Positions 31,782 to 42,694 of a stretch of 64,000 nt of DNA are shown piece after piece. Location of the stretch: the NCBI GenBank assembly GCA_021399445.1, contig JAJTUQ010000004.1, positions 5,518,001 through 5,582,000 on the forward strand, given 5' to 3'. A program made the translations under genes and the position numbers. The notes beneath the pieces are model-generated. The model did no database searches. It was not told the DNA's origin and was given only the letters and a program-made list of their open reading frames with translations. The first letter of the stretch is position 1; each line of letters begins with the position of its first letter. Source of the stretch: Xylogone sp. PMI_703. Taxonomy: Eukaryota > Ascomycota > Leotiomycetes.

Positions 31782-33845
31782 ATGTCGGAGAGTGAGGCTA
31801 TGGGTGCTCCTGGAGCCGAAGGCGCGAGTATTGCTGTTGCCGCTAGCAAACCGAAGCGTGTCCGGACTGGGTGCTTGACATGCAGGGAACGTCATCTAAA
31901 GTGTGACGAAGGTCTTCCAATATGTCAGAACTGCAAGAAGTCAAATCGGCCTTGCAAAAGAGGAGTGCGACTCAACTTTATAGACACACAAGTACAATCA
32001 CCTCCAATAATACCTCCTACGAGTGGCTGGTCAGGTAGGCGAAGAAGCTATGTTACCCGAGGGATCATACTGACTCTAAGTAGTTCAATTCCAAGATGAA
32101 TCTCGTGAAATTGCCTCGGAATATAAAGGTGGCTTAGGGAGATATCCAGTAATTGACCAAACAATTACTCCTCCAAGAGAGCCGGCTATTGAGTTTGCTC
32201 CCCCAACTACTTTCATTGAGCCTATTATGGCCGAGAGCAATGCTCTTCCTCCAATACAATCGACAGGGTCGTACTCAGATGGAGGACTGGGGCCGAGACA
32301 GCAAGACGGCTCTCATTCCAGACAGTCAAGTCGACAACACTCTCATACGGGAAGTGATACCTCTTATATGCACGGGCCATCAAGTTCATACGGAGGTAAT
32401 CCTGAACAAACACTCACACCACCTAATGAACCTCGAGAGTACTTGAACTCACCCGAAGAAGTGCTCTTTATGCAGGTATTTGTGGAAGAAGTGGGCCTAT
32501 GGATGGATAGTATGGATTCGATGAAGCACTTTTCCAGGCTATTACCATTTCACGCCTTAGGGGAACCAATGCTATTGAATGCAATTCTAGCATGTGGCGC
32601 ACGGCATTTAACTCTAGTTAATCCGTTGTATCATGAGGATAAAGCCTTGTACTACTATGATACAGCAACGACACAACTGTTACGCTCATTACAAAACCCG
32701 GATAGAGATACAGTCATCTGCGCAACTACGGCAGTTATTCTGAACGTTTATGAGATAATGTCAGAACGAGCAATGCAGAGAATGAACCATATTGCTGGTG
32801 CACGAGCACTGATTAAGGAATGTGGATGGAATGCGAGAAGCACCGGTATAGGAGCAGCATGTTTCTGGTTGAATGTGGGGATGGAACTTCTCAGCTGCTT
32901 ACACTTCAACTGGCAAGTAGCTTGGGACCCAGATACATGGGGTATCGATATGGACTTCCAGCATGAAACGGAGCAAGGACGAGAAGAACTTTGGGTTCAC
33001 CGTATGCTTTATATTGTTGGAAAGATAGCAAATTTCAGAGCTTCTATGCCGCGTTTTAAGGAACCATCAGCGCATGAAGAACAGCTACGGCAGCAAGCTC
33101 GTCTGAATGAGTGGAATTCCTTGAAGGCTCTATGTGATAGTTGGAATCAGAGTATCCCGAGGACAATGCAACCACTAGCATATCTGTATCCTTCTCAAAC
33201 ATCCTCAAAATCTTCCTTTCCAGAAGTCTGGTAAGTCATAACATTTGGTATATTATACAGGAGATGCTAACATACAATAGGCTTATAAAGAGAGCCACCA
33301 TTGTTGGTCGTCTGTTCTATCATACGGCAATGTGCCTCCTCCCTCAGATTCATCCTTTGCTGCCCAGAGAGACGGAGGAAATGAACATAATGCTCATTCA
33401 TCATGCCCACCAAATCTGCGGGATAACTGCACATGTGAAAGACCGTGGCGTTGCTAGTGTAGCTCTCCGGTCCTTAGCGATTGCGGCCGAATGCCTTGTT
33501 GTCCGTCGCGAGCAAGAGGAAGTTCTTTCAATTTTTGAGAAAATTCAAAAAGAGACAGGCTGGAAAGTAGGATTCATCCCTAAGGAACTCAAGGCCAAAT
33601 GGGGATGGCAAAATGATGAAGCAGCCCAGCAACAATTACTTGCACAACAGAACTCGCTCACGCAGTTCTTCACTGGAAATCCTGCAGGAAACGTGAACAA
33701 CTTACCTCCTGCACCACCAAGAATTCCTAGTGGAATACCCAACCCGCTACTCAAAACGGCAGACTTCTCACTACCAAATCATCCTTATCAACAATACTAT
33801 CAACCACCAAATCATCATAATCAGTTTAATCATGCCTATTTATAA
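31782..33845 (+). CDS. Zn2Cys6 transcription factor resembling acr-2
   Basis: Three exons (31782-32034, 32084-33230, 33281-33845) with introns of 49 and 50 nt give 654 aa. The Zn2Cys6 cluster is complete near the N-terminus: Cys31, 34, 41, 48, 51 and 58 (C-X2-C-X6-C-X6-C-X2-C-X6-C), preceded by basic KPKRVR. It is followed by [11 protein letters not shown] and, across the first splice, [17 protein letters not shown], which I associate with the Neurospora acr-2 (acriflavine sensitivity control) type. A Ser/His/Gln-rich linker leads to a fungal_trans_2-like helical regulatory domain (about 220-560; [18 protein letters not shown]). The C-terminus is Gln/Asn/Pro-rich (about 575-654), a likely activation region. 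It should be a nuclear DNA-binding regulator. Its targets cannot be read from the sequence. Confidence 0.88.
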
Positions 33846-35330
33846 AAAAGGCTTCACTGGAATGCAATGCTACTGAACCATCGCGTTCTATTGTAGACGG
33901 GACTTCATATCATTGAGGGGGGAATTGTTAAAAGGGTATACGGGCAGACATTTGGATAATATCGTCTAGTTAAGGGAGCGGTTACTTTCTTTGGCGTCAC
34001 ATGGAGCGTTTATTTACGATAGTCATGATGGATGGGATACGACTTTTTGCATATCATCCTTTAATATTAGCATTCGGCGTTTACATAAGGAAAACTGGAG
34101 TGGCCTTCTGAATTTTGTATATTATAATGGCCATAGTTTAGAATGCGCCTTGGACTGAGGTTGATATGGAGGAATTATTTGATGTAGTTCATATGCAGTG
34201 GATTGTCCCTTGAGACCCCCCTATTTAGATCTCATCTATTCAATTTCAACATGACATGAAATCTGAGAATATTAGGCTAAATTGAACTCTTACATATGAC
34301 TGAAGATAAGGGGCCAGTATTGTATTGAACCTCTTTTTTAATGACAATATGGAGTCCTCTTGGCCTCTCTTTTTAGATATAATAGTTGCATTTAGGCCAT
34401 GATTAGCCTACAATCTACAATATCAAATCATACTGTAGGATGTGATTCAAATGATGATGCACTGATAACAGCCAGAGATTATGTTAGACAATTCAGCATG
34501 CTTTGCTGCCAACCCTAAATCCCGTGACATCCCAAAAAGTGATCGACTCCCAATCCGGCTAGCGAATCCCCCCTCCCCCCTAATATTCTATATAGCCCCA
34601 AATAAGAAAGGACCTCATAACACAGAGCGGCGCCGTTATGGAATAATGGTAACGGTCAGGACAAGCTCGTGTTCGCGGGAGGGAAGGAATAAGTCTAATG
34701 GGTGAAGCGAAAACTGACATTAGCAGAGATGTAGGCGGCAGCTCGGCGGATCGGCTGTGGAAGTCCGAACTCTTTTGCTAGTCGACGCTATTTTCTTATT
34801 TTTTTTATTCTGTTTCCTTTTTTGGAGGGGGATTGACTGGCTGATTGATTTCAGTGTGCTGGATTCTATAGAGCATGGCTAGAGAATCACTTCGCTGTAA
34901 TAGAGTCAAAGTTTTACCCCTATCTGTATCGTTCTGTAGACACTGGAGCCATATATCATTATGCATATTTCTACATAGGAAGCCCGTCTATCATGATATC
35001 ATAAGTAGAGAAGATTTTAATCTTCGGCCTAATCACATCTGCTTTAGGATTGACATTGTTCTTCTGGAATAGCAGGAGTTGATTGTGCAGGGCGCTTGTG
35101 CCTACTTTCTTGATGGCTATGTAGTCTGTCGTGAAGTAGTTCTGGCAGCGACTGTATATGGTCAAGGCCATGAGATACTCAAAACTGAGTAGGATGCCAG
35201 GAGGCGCTGGCAGACATTGCATATTCTCTCCTTGCTATTCTGCATCATCGGAATATAGGATAGAGGTTATCACCTGACGAGGGAAATGCGATGAGTAAGT
35301 GGTGACCATATTGTCTTTTCGAAAGAGTAT
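33846..35330. other. AT-rich convergent intergenic region
   Basis: About 1.5 kb between two converging genes. The composition is AT-rich with T-runs near 34,790-34,820. Short ORFs have no protein-like features. Nothing else can be supported. Confidence 0.45.
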
Positions 35331-36032
35331 TCAGACATCGGAGAGAAAGTGGGACTTGAATTTTTTGTTTGCTCTATCGGCAGCTCGGTGTATGAACTGA
35401 TCTCCATGTAGCTCAAAAACAAGTTGTTGAACAGGCTTGTTAGGATTATCAGGAGTGTCACCGGTAGTAATACTATCCTGTATGCGAGAGGGGATAGTGA
35501 ACTTGAAAACTGTATGTTCCTTCGGAACAATCTTCAGCTCATCATTTCTGGTGATAAGTTCAAAGACGAATTTCGAGTCCTTGACAACTATTCCAGCAAT
35601 GCCAACCCTCCCAACACATCTACTTCTCACGACTTCTAGCATTGCCCCATGATAGTCCGCACTCACAAGCTTCGCCGCTGTTGAACTAGTAACAGGGGTG
35701 CAATTATTCCCTAGAACCTCGAGAATATAACCGATCCACATCTTGTTCAATGGCTCATAAATCTTGTACTTCTGTGCTTCTTTCGGAATATCATATATGC
35801 ATAGCGCTCGTTTATCGTGTGCTGACAATGGTGCGGGCTTTAGCTTCTTTTTGCGCTGCAGGAGTTTGCGCTGCCGTTGTAAACGACGATATTGCTGGGC
35901 AGTGTTTCCTTCAGTAGGTTTGAGGTGAAGAGGACGTTGCTTTATCTTTTCGTCAAATATGCGTGTGGCAGATTCAGGAGAATGAGCGCGAGATAGGAGA
36001 GAGATTGTAAGGTTGTTGTCCTTGGTCGACAT
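35331..36032 (-). CDS. POP4: RNase P/MRP subunit Pop4 (Rpp29)
   Basis: Intronless, 233 aa. The N-terminal half is basic, with a Lys/Arg-rich helix (RRLQRQRKLLQRKKKLK, about 49-65). The Rpp29/Pop4 Sm-like barrel covers about 90-225: PLNKMWIGYI, KLVSADYHGAMLEVVRSRC, VGRVGIAGIVVKDSKFVFEL, PKEHTVFKFTIP and FELHGDQFIHRAADRA. These are the expected conserved strands in the expected order. Pop4 is a core protein of nuclear RNase P (tRNA 5' maturation) and RNase MRP (rRNA processing). Length is slightly below yeast Pop4 (279 aa). It is divergent from the acyltransferase gene, with 278 bases between starts. Confidence 0.92.
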   Translation of the reverse strand: MSTKDNNLTISLLSRAHSPESATRIFDEKIKQRPLHLKPTEGNTAQQYRRLQRQRKLLQRKKKLKPAPLSAHDKRALCIYDIPKEAQKYKIYEPLNKMWIGYILEVLGNNCTPVTSSTAAKLVSADYHGAMLEVVRSRCVGRVGIAGIVVKDSKFVFELITRNDELKIVPKEHTVFKFTIPSRIQDSITTGDTPDNPNKPVQQLVFELHGDQFIHRAADRANKKFKSHFLSDV

Positions 36033-36310
36033 GCTTATTCGATATCACCTGAATACATGGAGATATTTAGAGAGGAACAAGGTTTGACGTCTGGAAGGCT
36101 AGCTTTTAGTTCTGCAAGGCTGCGATTAAGTTTGGTCTGTGCACTGTATGAGCCGAAACCTCGGCATGTGTTCCCTCGTTCCGCGCCGCGAAGCTTGTGA
36201 AGGACAACGCTTACATCCAACAATAAACTTTCTCGAACTGGCTGTACTTGGGTCGAATTTCGGAGGAATATGGGAATTGGACGATAATATAGCCCTTGGA
36301 ATTCAGCAGC
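36033..36310. promoter_or_regulatory. Short divergent promoter, POP4 / acyltransferase
   Basis: The 278 bases between head-to-head starts must carry both promoters. No distinct TATA or CCAAT element stands out. Confidence 0.35.
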
Positions 36311-38932
36311 ATGACAGATCCACGCGTATCCCCGATCCAACGAGCCTCAGCTCCTGACTTGGAAATCCTCGGGGATCAAGTCATTCTTCATCCCAGCGGC
36401 TACATTGAACCACCGGAGCGACCTGAAGATGGAGGGAAGGAACGCATGTTACTGGAGAATGCTGCGAGATTCCGGACTAATCCTCTCGAATTCTTGCGAG
36501 AAGTATCACTACACATGGCTGGTACTGGCTGGCGAGCCTATGACAACATCATTGGACAACCCGTTTTCTACCAAGGTTTCTCAGAGAATATGATAGCGGC
36601 AGTCTTATCAACGCCCATTCTGCAAAAGCGCATAACTGAATTGGCCGAGAAAAGGATACAGAAGGAAGAAGATGAGGGGCTTTTGAATAGGGAAGATCCA
36701 TTATATGCGGCGAAGCGTTCTCAAAGGCAGTCGGTCATTGAACAAAGTCTGCAGGAATTGGCTGAAAAATGGACGGATGATATGATTTGCAAAATGGAGA
36801 GTAGGACATTTATCAGGGGAGCTTACTACATTGCCTCTCAGCTTCTGCTTCGAGCCTATCACCAAGGTAAGAGAAGAATGGATGAAATGGAAAGTTTAGC
36901 CGCCGCTTTCAAATTGTTAACGACTAGCAGGAATTCATATATCTACTGAGGAAGTCCTTCGATTGAGAGATGTTGCAAGAGAAGCGGAGAAGAAGAAGCA
37001 GAGTATTATTTTCCTACCCTGTCACCGATCTCATGTCGATTACGTTTCTCTTCAATTGATCTGTTACCGACTGGGATTGGCTTTGCCCACTGTTGTTGCC
37101 GGGGATAACCTGAATTTCCCAGTTGTTGGTGCCTTTCTACAGCGTGCAGGTAAGAGGAATCTTCTTTCCTATGCCATGATACAACTGCTGATCAACTTAG
37201 GGGCCATGTGGATTCGTAGAAGCTTTGGTGATGACATTCTGTATTCTACCCTTGTCCAGGCCTACATCGACACCTTGTTACAAGGTGGCTATAATTTCGA
37301 GTGTTTTATCGAAGGTGGGCGGTCGAGAACGGGGAAGCTTCTACCGCCAAAATTTGGTATTCTCAGTTTTATTCTTGATAGTATTCTTTCAGGTCGTGTC
37401 GAAGATGCTATTATCTGCCCAGTTAGCACTCAGTATGACAAAGTTATTGAGACGGAAGGCTACGTTACCGAACTCCTAGGTGTACCAAAGAAAAAGGAAA
37501 ACCTTGTCGATTTTCTTTCATCTTCTTCCGTTCTTTCACTCAAGCTTGGGAGAGTGGATGTGCGTTTCCATGAACCCTGGAGCTTACGAGAATTCATACA
37601 AGCCCAGCAATCTCGAACTACTGGAATACCACAACAGATAGATATGAAAGCTATTGATAACCCAGCTACTAGACAAAGGCTCCTACGGACTTTAGGTTAC
37701 AAAGTATTGTCAGATATCAACGCTGTTTCGGTTGTTATGCCAACTGCTTTGATTGGGACAGTGCTATTAACCCTCAGAGGGCGTGGCGTAGGAATGTCAG
37801 AGTTGATCCGACGCGTTGAATGGCTCAGCGAGCGAGTGAGAGCAAAAGGTGGTCGTGTAGCACACTTTGGTAGCACCCCAACTACAGATGTTATCCAACG
37901 TGGTCTCGAAGTCCTCGGCAAAGACCTTGTCGGACTTGTAGATGGATTACCAGAGCCAACATATTACGCCGTTGACAGATTCCAGCTGTCGTTCTACCGC
38001 AATATGACGATACATTTATTCATTACCGAAGCACTTGTCAGCGTAGCCATGTATATTCGGGTTAAACGAGGCGGCGGGCCCGATCATCAGCGTGTCTCTT
38101 ATGATGAGCTACGAGATCAAGTCCAGTTCTTGTCGCAGCTATTTAGTGGTGAATTCATCTATCCAACAGAAGGGTTGGCGGCAAATCTGGACAATACTCT
38201 TCGGGGGCTCGAGTCAGATCAGGTAATTGAGCTTATTCGAGATAGCGAAGGGAAAATCACTGCTGTTGGACTTGCGGAAGTCGAGCGCGCTGCTGGTCGA
38301 GAGAATTACGATTTCTATTGCTTCTTACTATGGCCATTTGTCGAAGCATTTTGGCTTGGGGCCGTTTCCATGATGGGACTTACCCCTCCTCTTGGTCATC
38401 AAGGAGACGACTGGATAGATTTGAAGAAGGCTCAGGATGGTGCACAGCTGGTTCGTACCCATTATACTTTCCCTTAGAGCAGACTTACTAATTTTCAAAG
38501 CTCGGTAAAACACTATATCATCAAGGCGATCTGTCATATTTTGAGGCTGTAAACAAGGAGACTCTCAAGAATGCATTCTCTAGGTTTGCACAGGAAGGTA
38601 TTCTTCTTCTAGGGAAGAGCCGTGATCCAAAGGTCCAACCTAAAGCCCGTTTGGCACCCGAATGGACTCCCCATCGAAATCCTGAGACTGGTAACATTGT
38701 GGCAGAGGGCAGACTGTGGGATTTCACAGAGAAAATAGCACTTTCCAGGAGGGAAGGTAAGAACAGAAGGGATGGTGCTACTGTATCAACTAGGGTTTTA
38801 CGTCTCACCGATGTACTTGGGAAGGAGCTGTTTGCTACCACTGAAAGCAATGGGCAGCTTTCGGAAGAGGATAAGGAGTTATTGAAGAAGAAGCAAAGGA
38901 AACAGGCCATGCGCAATAGAGCGCATTTGTAG
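36311..38932 (+). CDS. PlsB/GNPAT-type glycerol-3-phosphate or DHAP acyltransferase
   Basis: Three exons (36311-36866, 36931-38450, 38501-38932) with introns of 64 and 50 nt. The joins yield HQGIHISTEEVLRLR and AQLLGKTLYHQGD, and the product is 835 aa. The acyltransferase core has all four motifs of the family: HRSHVD (His217, Asp222; block I), VGAFLQRAG (block II), EGGRSRTGK (313-321; block III) and CPVSTQYDKV (about 348-357; block IV). The long N- and C-terminal regions match the bacterial PlsB / animal GPAM-GNPAT group rather than the small PlsC type or yeast Sct1/Gpt2. The C-terminus is RNRAHL. AHL fits the PTS1 pattern, and human GNPAT ends in a PTS1 too, so a peroxisomal dihydroxyacetone-phosphate acyltransferase is plausible. 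The enzyme would start phospholipid or ether-lipid synthesis. The substrate choice is inference. Confidence 0.9.
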
Positions 38933-40270
38933 ACTTTTTATGTGATACCAGATTCTAGTTAACTATCGTGTAATATAAAGACCTATTTTAGCATAGGGGA
39001 TACCTGTCTGAGAGACATCTAATATAATTATAAGATAGTATAGAGTTTCTAAACCTCGTGGCTATATTACAACCTCATTTCAGATTCCCGTAACTGACCA
39101 AGAACGTAGTGCATGTTTTGGCACTTAGATTTAGAGGACATCATTAACTTCGAATCTCTACTTCGAATCATGGATGAAACGGGGACTCCTCCCCCTGGCC
39201 TTGAAATCACGCTAATCACCTACCTTAGCGCTCCCGCATTCACTACCATTAAGCTACTATATAGCCACAATTAAGCAACGTTCTGACATCTCAGGGTTCG
39301 TTTCTGGCTCTGTGCCGAGTATTGGCTCTCCACGGGCACATGTTGTGCCACGACGTGGCTCTCCATCTGGCGCTCGTTGCATGAGTCAAGATTACGTGGC
39401 CTTGATGATACACAAAAACTCAGTTCGTCTGGTTTTCTCTGTAGATCCCTGCCCTGGCTAGCTCAGGGTATTAATCTTGAGATTTTTGCTAATTTTGACT
39501 ATTGAATTTTCCCTTTTTTTTTATGGTGAAAAAGGGCCTTGTGTGTTTTTTATATCCATGGCCCTTTTTGATGGAATTATAAAAATGAAAGCGAGATGGA
39601 GGCGAGGAAGGTGATACTTTTTTGCCATTGTTGTTGCCTGTTTTGGGTGGTGATTCGACTAGGGACAAAGAAAGAGAGAAACCGAGCTCTATTTCCTAGA
39701 AGGTTAGTATATACGATTTACTTTCAATTTCTTTGGTTACTAAAAACACTTTCTGCGAGGGGGGAAACTGGAGTTTGAGGATATAAGTTGTTCTAGTGCA
39801 TTTACTTCAAAGAGATAGAGACATGGTTGTGATATTGAGCCAACATACATGATGGTTTCAAAAAGCCGTACTACTACAACCAGCTCCTTACAGTAGAGAT
39901 TATTGTAAGTATAGTTTTATTCACTTTGATTATAAGACCATTCCGTATAATATCTAGGAGGATAGTAATTTTAGTTCTGAATTCAATTTTGAGTGAGGTC
40001 ATTAAGTGAATTGCTGTTTGGTCTGGCATATAAAAACGGAAGGAGCTGGCCTTTGGATCAGACACCACTACCATGGTTTTCAATTAGTCAAAATACAGAT
40101 ATGGGCCGCTCCTTCAGTCGAAGCTCAAATATTGAATATTTAAAGATAGGTTCCTCTGCTCTTCTTCTCTCTCTGTACTCAAAAACAATCATAACGTCCG
40201 CAAAGTATACAGTCCCCTTACAGGAAACCTATACTTTTATACCTACTTAACCTTAAAACAAACCAACATA
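38933..40270. other. AT-rich intergenic region
   Basis: About 1.3 kb without a supportable gene. It has T-runs near 39,510-39,520 and is strongly AT-rich before the gag-like ORF. I looked for a long terminal repeat that recurs after 40,927 and found none. Confidence 0.45.
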
Positions 40271-40927
40271 ATGGCAAGAGTTGACATCTCCACCATGCTC
40301 CTCCCAGAGCGCTACCAGCTAAGAGGACACGAGAACTACGAGGTCTGGAGATTCCAGATCACCACCCTACTCGAGTCGATGGGTCTAGAGGGACACATCG
40401 ACGGAGCAAATGTCTGCGTGGATTACTCCCATGCGACGAGCGTCGCAGACATGGACCCCATATACGCCCAGTGGAAAAGCGACAATTCAACCGTCAAGAT
40501 GGCCATCAGCATAAACATCCATGAGGAGGGCAACAGGCTCGTCAAGGATTGCATCACGGCATCTGATATGTGGCAGACCCTGATGTCAGCGTACCGTCCA
40601 CGGCGCTACGCAATCACGGAGATGAACATCATTGATCTCGTGTATATCAAGGTGGAAGATTACCCCTCGACCCGGGCCTTCATCGCTTCATTCAGGTCGA
40701 TTATCGAGAACATAGAGTCCTCCTCCTACTCATGCCTGCCTTCTATCCTAGACGAGACCTTGTTCATTAAAGCTCTTCAGGGGAAGTATCCGGAATGGGC
40801 ACGGATGCAGCTTAGAGGCATCAAGCGTGGATATCTGGACAGCCTTAATGAGCTCATTGAGAGCATTGAGAGCTTGGAACGAGACAATGAGGATTCTGCT
40901 GATTCAGAGTCCAATGAGACGAGATAA
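40271..40927 (+). CDS. Copia-type gag-like protein, solitary (218 aa)
   Basis: Intact single-exon ORF with an A-rich leader right before the ATG. The sequence has the layout of the N-terminal domain of Ty1/copia gag polyproteins (UBN2/gag-polypeptide type): LRGHENYEVWRFQITTLLES near residue 17, QWKSDN (about 71-76), ISINIHEE, a SDMWQTLMSAYRPR block (about 97-110), then helical segments ending in SLNELIESIESLE. It stops in an acidic tail (about 205-218) without the CCHC zinc knuckle and without protease, integrase or reverse transcriptase sequence afterwards. No flanking repeats are visible. Codons are richer in G/C at third positions than the very AT-rich flanks. It is either an old retroelement fragment that has stayed open or a domesticated gag gene; the clean frame, own ATG and own stop favour the latter slightly. 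Confidence 0.65.
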   Translation: MARVDISTMLLPERYQLRGHENYEVWRFQITTLLESMGLEGHIDGANVCVDYSHATSVADMDPIYAQWKSDNSTVKMAISINIHEEGNRLVKDCITASDMWQTLMSAYRPRRYAITEMNIIDLVYIKVEDYPSTRAFIASFRSIIENIESSSYSCLPSILDETLFIKALQGKYPEWARMQLRGIKRGYLDSLNELIESIESLERDNEDSADSESNETR

Positions 40928-42226
40928 ATGGCAACAACTTCTGGGAGTGTTGAAAGAGGCCTAAATGTCCCTCCACGTGAATTTTGCAGGTGGTGTTAGG
41001 AGTTCATCATGTAGTATAATTGTAATCCCTAATGAGATCAAATTATATGAAGTCAGTCAACTATTAATGTTAGATACGAGCCAAAGTGTATCCATGAATG
41101 GTGTATTTTCTAAATCCTTGGCAAGTACCGTATTCACAGCAGTGCTTGGCACAGTACAGAATACAAGCGAACAAGAAAAGGGGGGAGCCCAATAATCACA
41201 GACCACACCAGAAAACCTAGAAACAGAAAACAACAAAACAAAGACACATACATCACTACGATGACGATGAAAAAAAGGTACATAAATAAAGCTCAATGAC
41301 AAAAGAGTTCGAGCCATACAGGCTTGACAGCTTTGTATGCCCTACATCTCCCCTAATATCCGGTGACAAAAGTACCAATGGGCTTGGCTCCTCTTATTAC
41401 CCCAGGATAATGGCAATTGGCTTGACCGTTAGACAATAACGGCGCTTCTTGCTGCTTCGATATTAGGATATTGCTTAGTTGGGATTATATGGAAGCGAAC
41501 ATTGACTGGGATTGCGAGCAGCGTAGGCCAAAGGGAGGGTGGAATGCTTGGTATTTTCTTTCAACTTGGTTATTCACGTAGAATTGGCACTTTGAATTGC
41601 GTTTTAGTTTAAGTTTATGGTATTCTATTCCTTTAGGGAGCATGTAGTCTAAGATATACTATGCTAATGGTGTCAGAATTCCAGATTTTATGCAATCTCT
41701 TGAACTTGAATGCGATGCAATGCAAGAATGACTACTAGCGCAAATTATGCTAGATAATACCTCCGCACTATGCCTTCATATGCAGTCTATCTATGGACCT
41801 GAAGTGAAAAATCCAACCCGGGTATCATGTGATATGCAGATGCATGGTGGTTCCAGTCTATATATGATGCTAATCATAATATCTCCCCTCAGCGAAGGAT
41901 CGGGTGGATATGCAACGCCGGTAATGCAGCACTCATGCGATTGATAATGGTGTAAGCATACGTTCTATATGCAGAATATGGTCAAAGCTTTGCCAATTCT
42001 TGACCATGGCAGCCTGAATTGTCATCAGGTAAAGGCGGCCATAGTATTCTGGCAGTGGTTGATTTTAGGTCGATCTCTTGAGAATTTTGAGACAGATTCT
42101 GGTTGACCTGCCCTTGAGCTTCTTGACAATCAATGTTGTTATCTAACGACCTAGTTAGTAATCTATTCTGGCACTGAGGTGAATATTTCGACTTACAAAG
42201 TTTATAGTAGAGGTACCTTGCTATTT
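40928..42226. other. Intergenic region
   Basis: About 1.3 kb between the gag-like ORF and the 3' end of the small membrane protein. A purine/A-rich patch occurs at about 41,200-41,280. No coding region, repeat or RNA gene could be supported. Confidence 0.45.
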
Positions 42227-42694
42227 TCAACCCAGTACAAACCATAATCCCATACCACCCCATACAAGGATCCAGCCTGGCCAGAAGATTACCAGGATCA
42301 GGCCATTTCCTCCACCAAGCAGGGTCGTCCAAACCTCATAAGCGATCTTCTTCCTCAGTGGCTGCAAGGCCTTCCAGCTCAGACTCCAGCCCAGGGAAGC
42401 AGCCTTGCCGGACTTCCTGCATACGAGGCATGATGCATAGAAGCTCTGGATCAAAACGATTAGACTTAACGAGAGCAACTGGCGTAGAAGAAGGCCCGAG
42501 AGGATATAAGACCTAAAAAGGAGGAAGAAAGTGGTTGTGCGTATGACTTGCTGCAGCGCTTGAACGAGGTAGAGGGAAGACGTGAAAGCCGGAGCTAGGA
42601 GATTGGCGATATTGACTTGGACGGCTTTAGGAGGCGAGGTCATAGGAGAGGAGGGAGCGGACTGGGTGGTTATAGTGGTTGTTATGGTCGACAT
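42227..42694 (-). CDS. Small multi-pass membrane protein, hypothetical (155 aa)
   Basis: Single-exon model starting at MSTITTTITTQ. A longer reading from 42781 would begin with a Cys/Lys-rich string that looks like leader sequence. Residues 1-28 are Ser/Thr/Pro-rich. Hydrophobic segments occur at about 30-50 (possibly amphipathic), 54-86 (one or two passes, FFLLFRSYIL to LSLSLIVLIQSF) and 129-153 (GGGNGLILVIFWPGWILV). The GGGN...FWPGW motif at the C-terminus looks conserved in filamentous fungi, but I cannot name a function. A splice near the C-terminus that lengthens the protein is possible. Gene-like features are the organised TM layout and basic loop (RKSGK, RKK). Confidence 0.6.
   Translation of the reverse strand: MSTITTTITTQSAPSSPMTSPPKAVQVNIANLLAPAFTSSLYLVQALQQVIRTTTFFLLFRSYILSGLLLRQLLSLSLIVLIQSFYASCLVCRKSGKAASLGWSLSWKALQPLRKKIAYEVWTTLLGGGNGLILVIFWPGWILVWGGMGLWFVLG

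Noticed and set aside
39000..41900. Search for long terminal repeats around the gag-like ORF
   Set aside because: No direct repeat with TG...CA ends, primer-binding site or target duplication could be recognised by eye.
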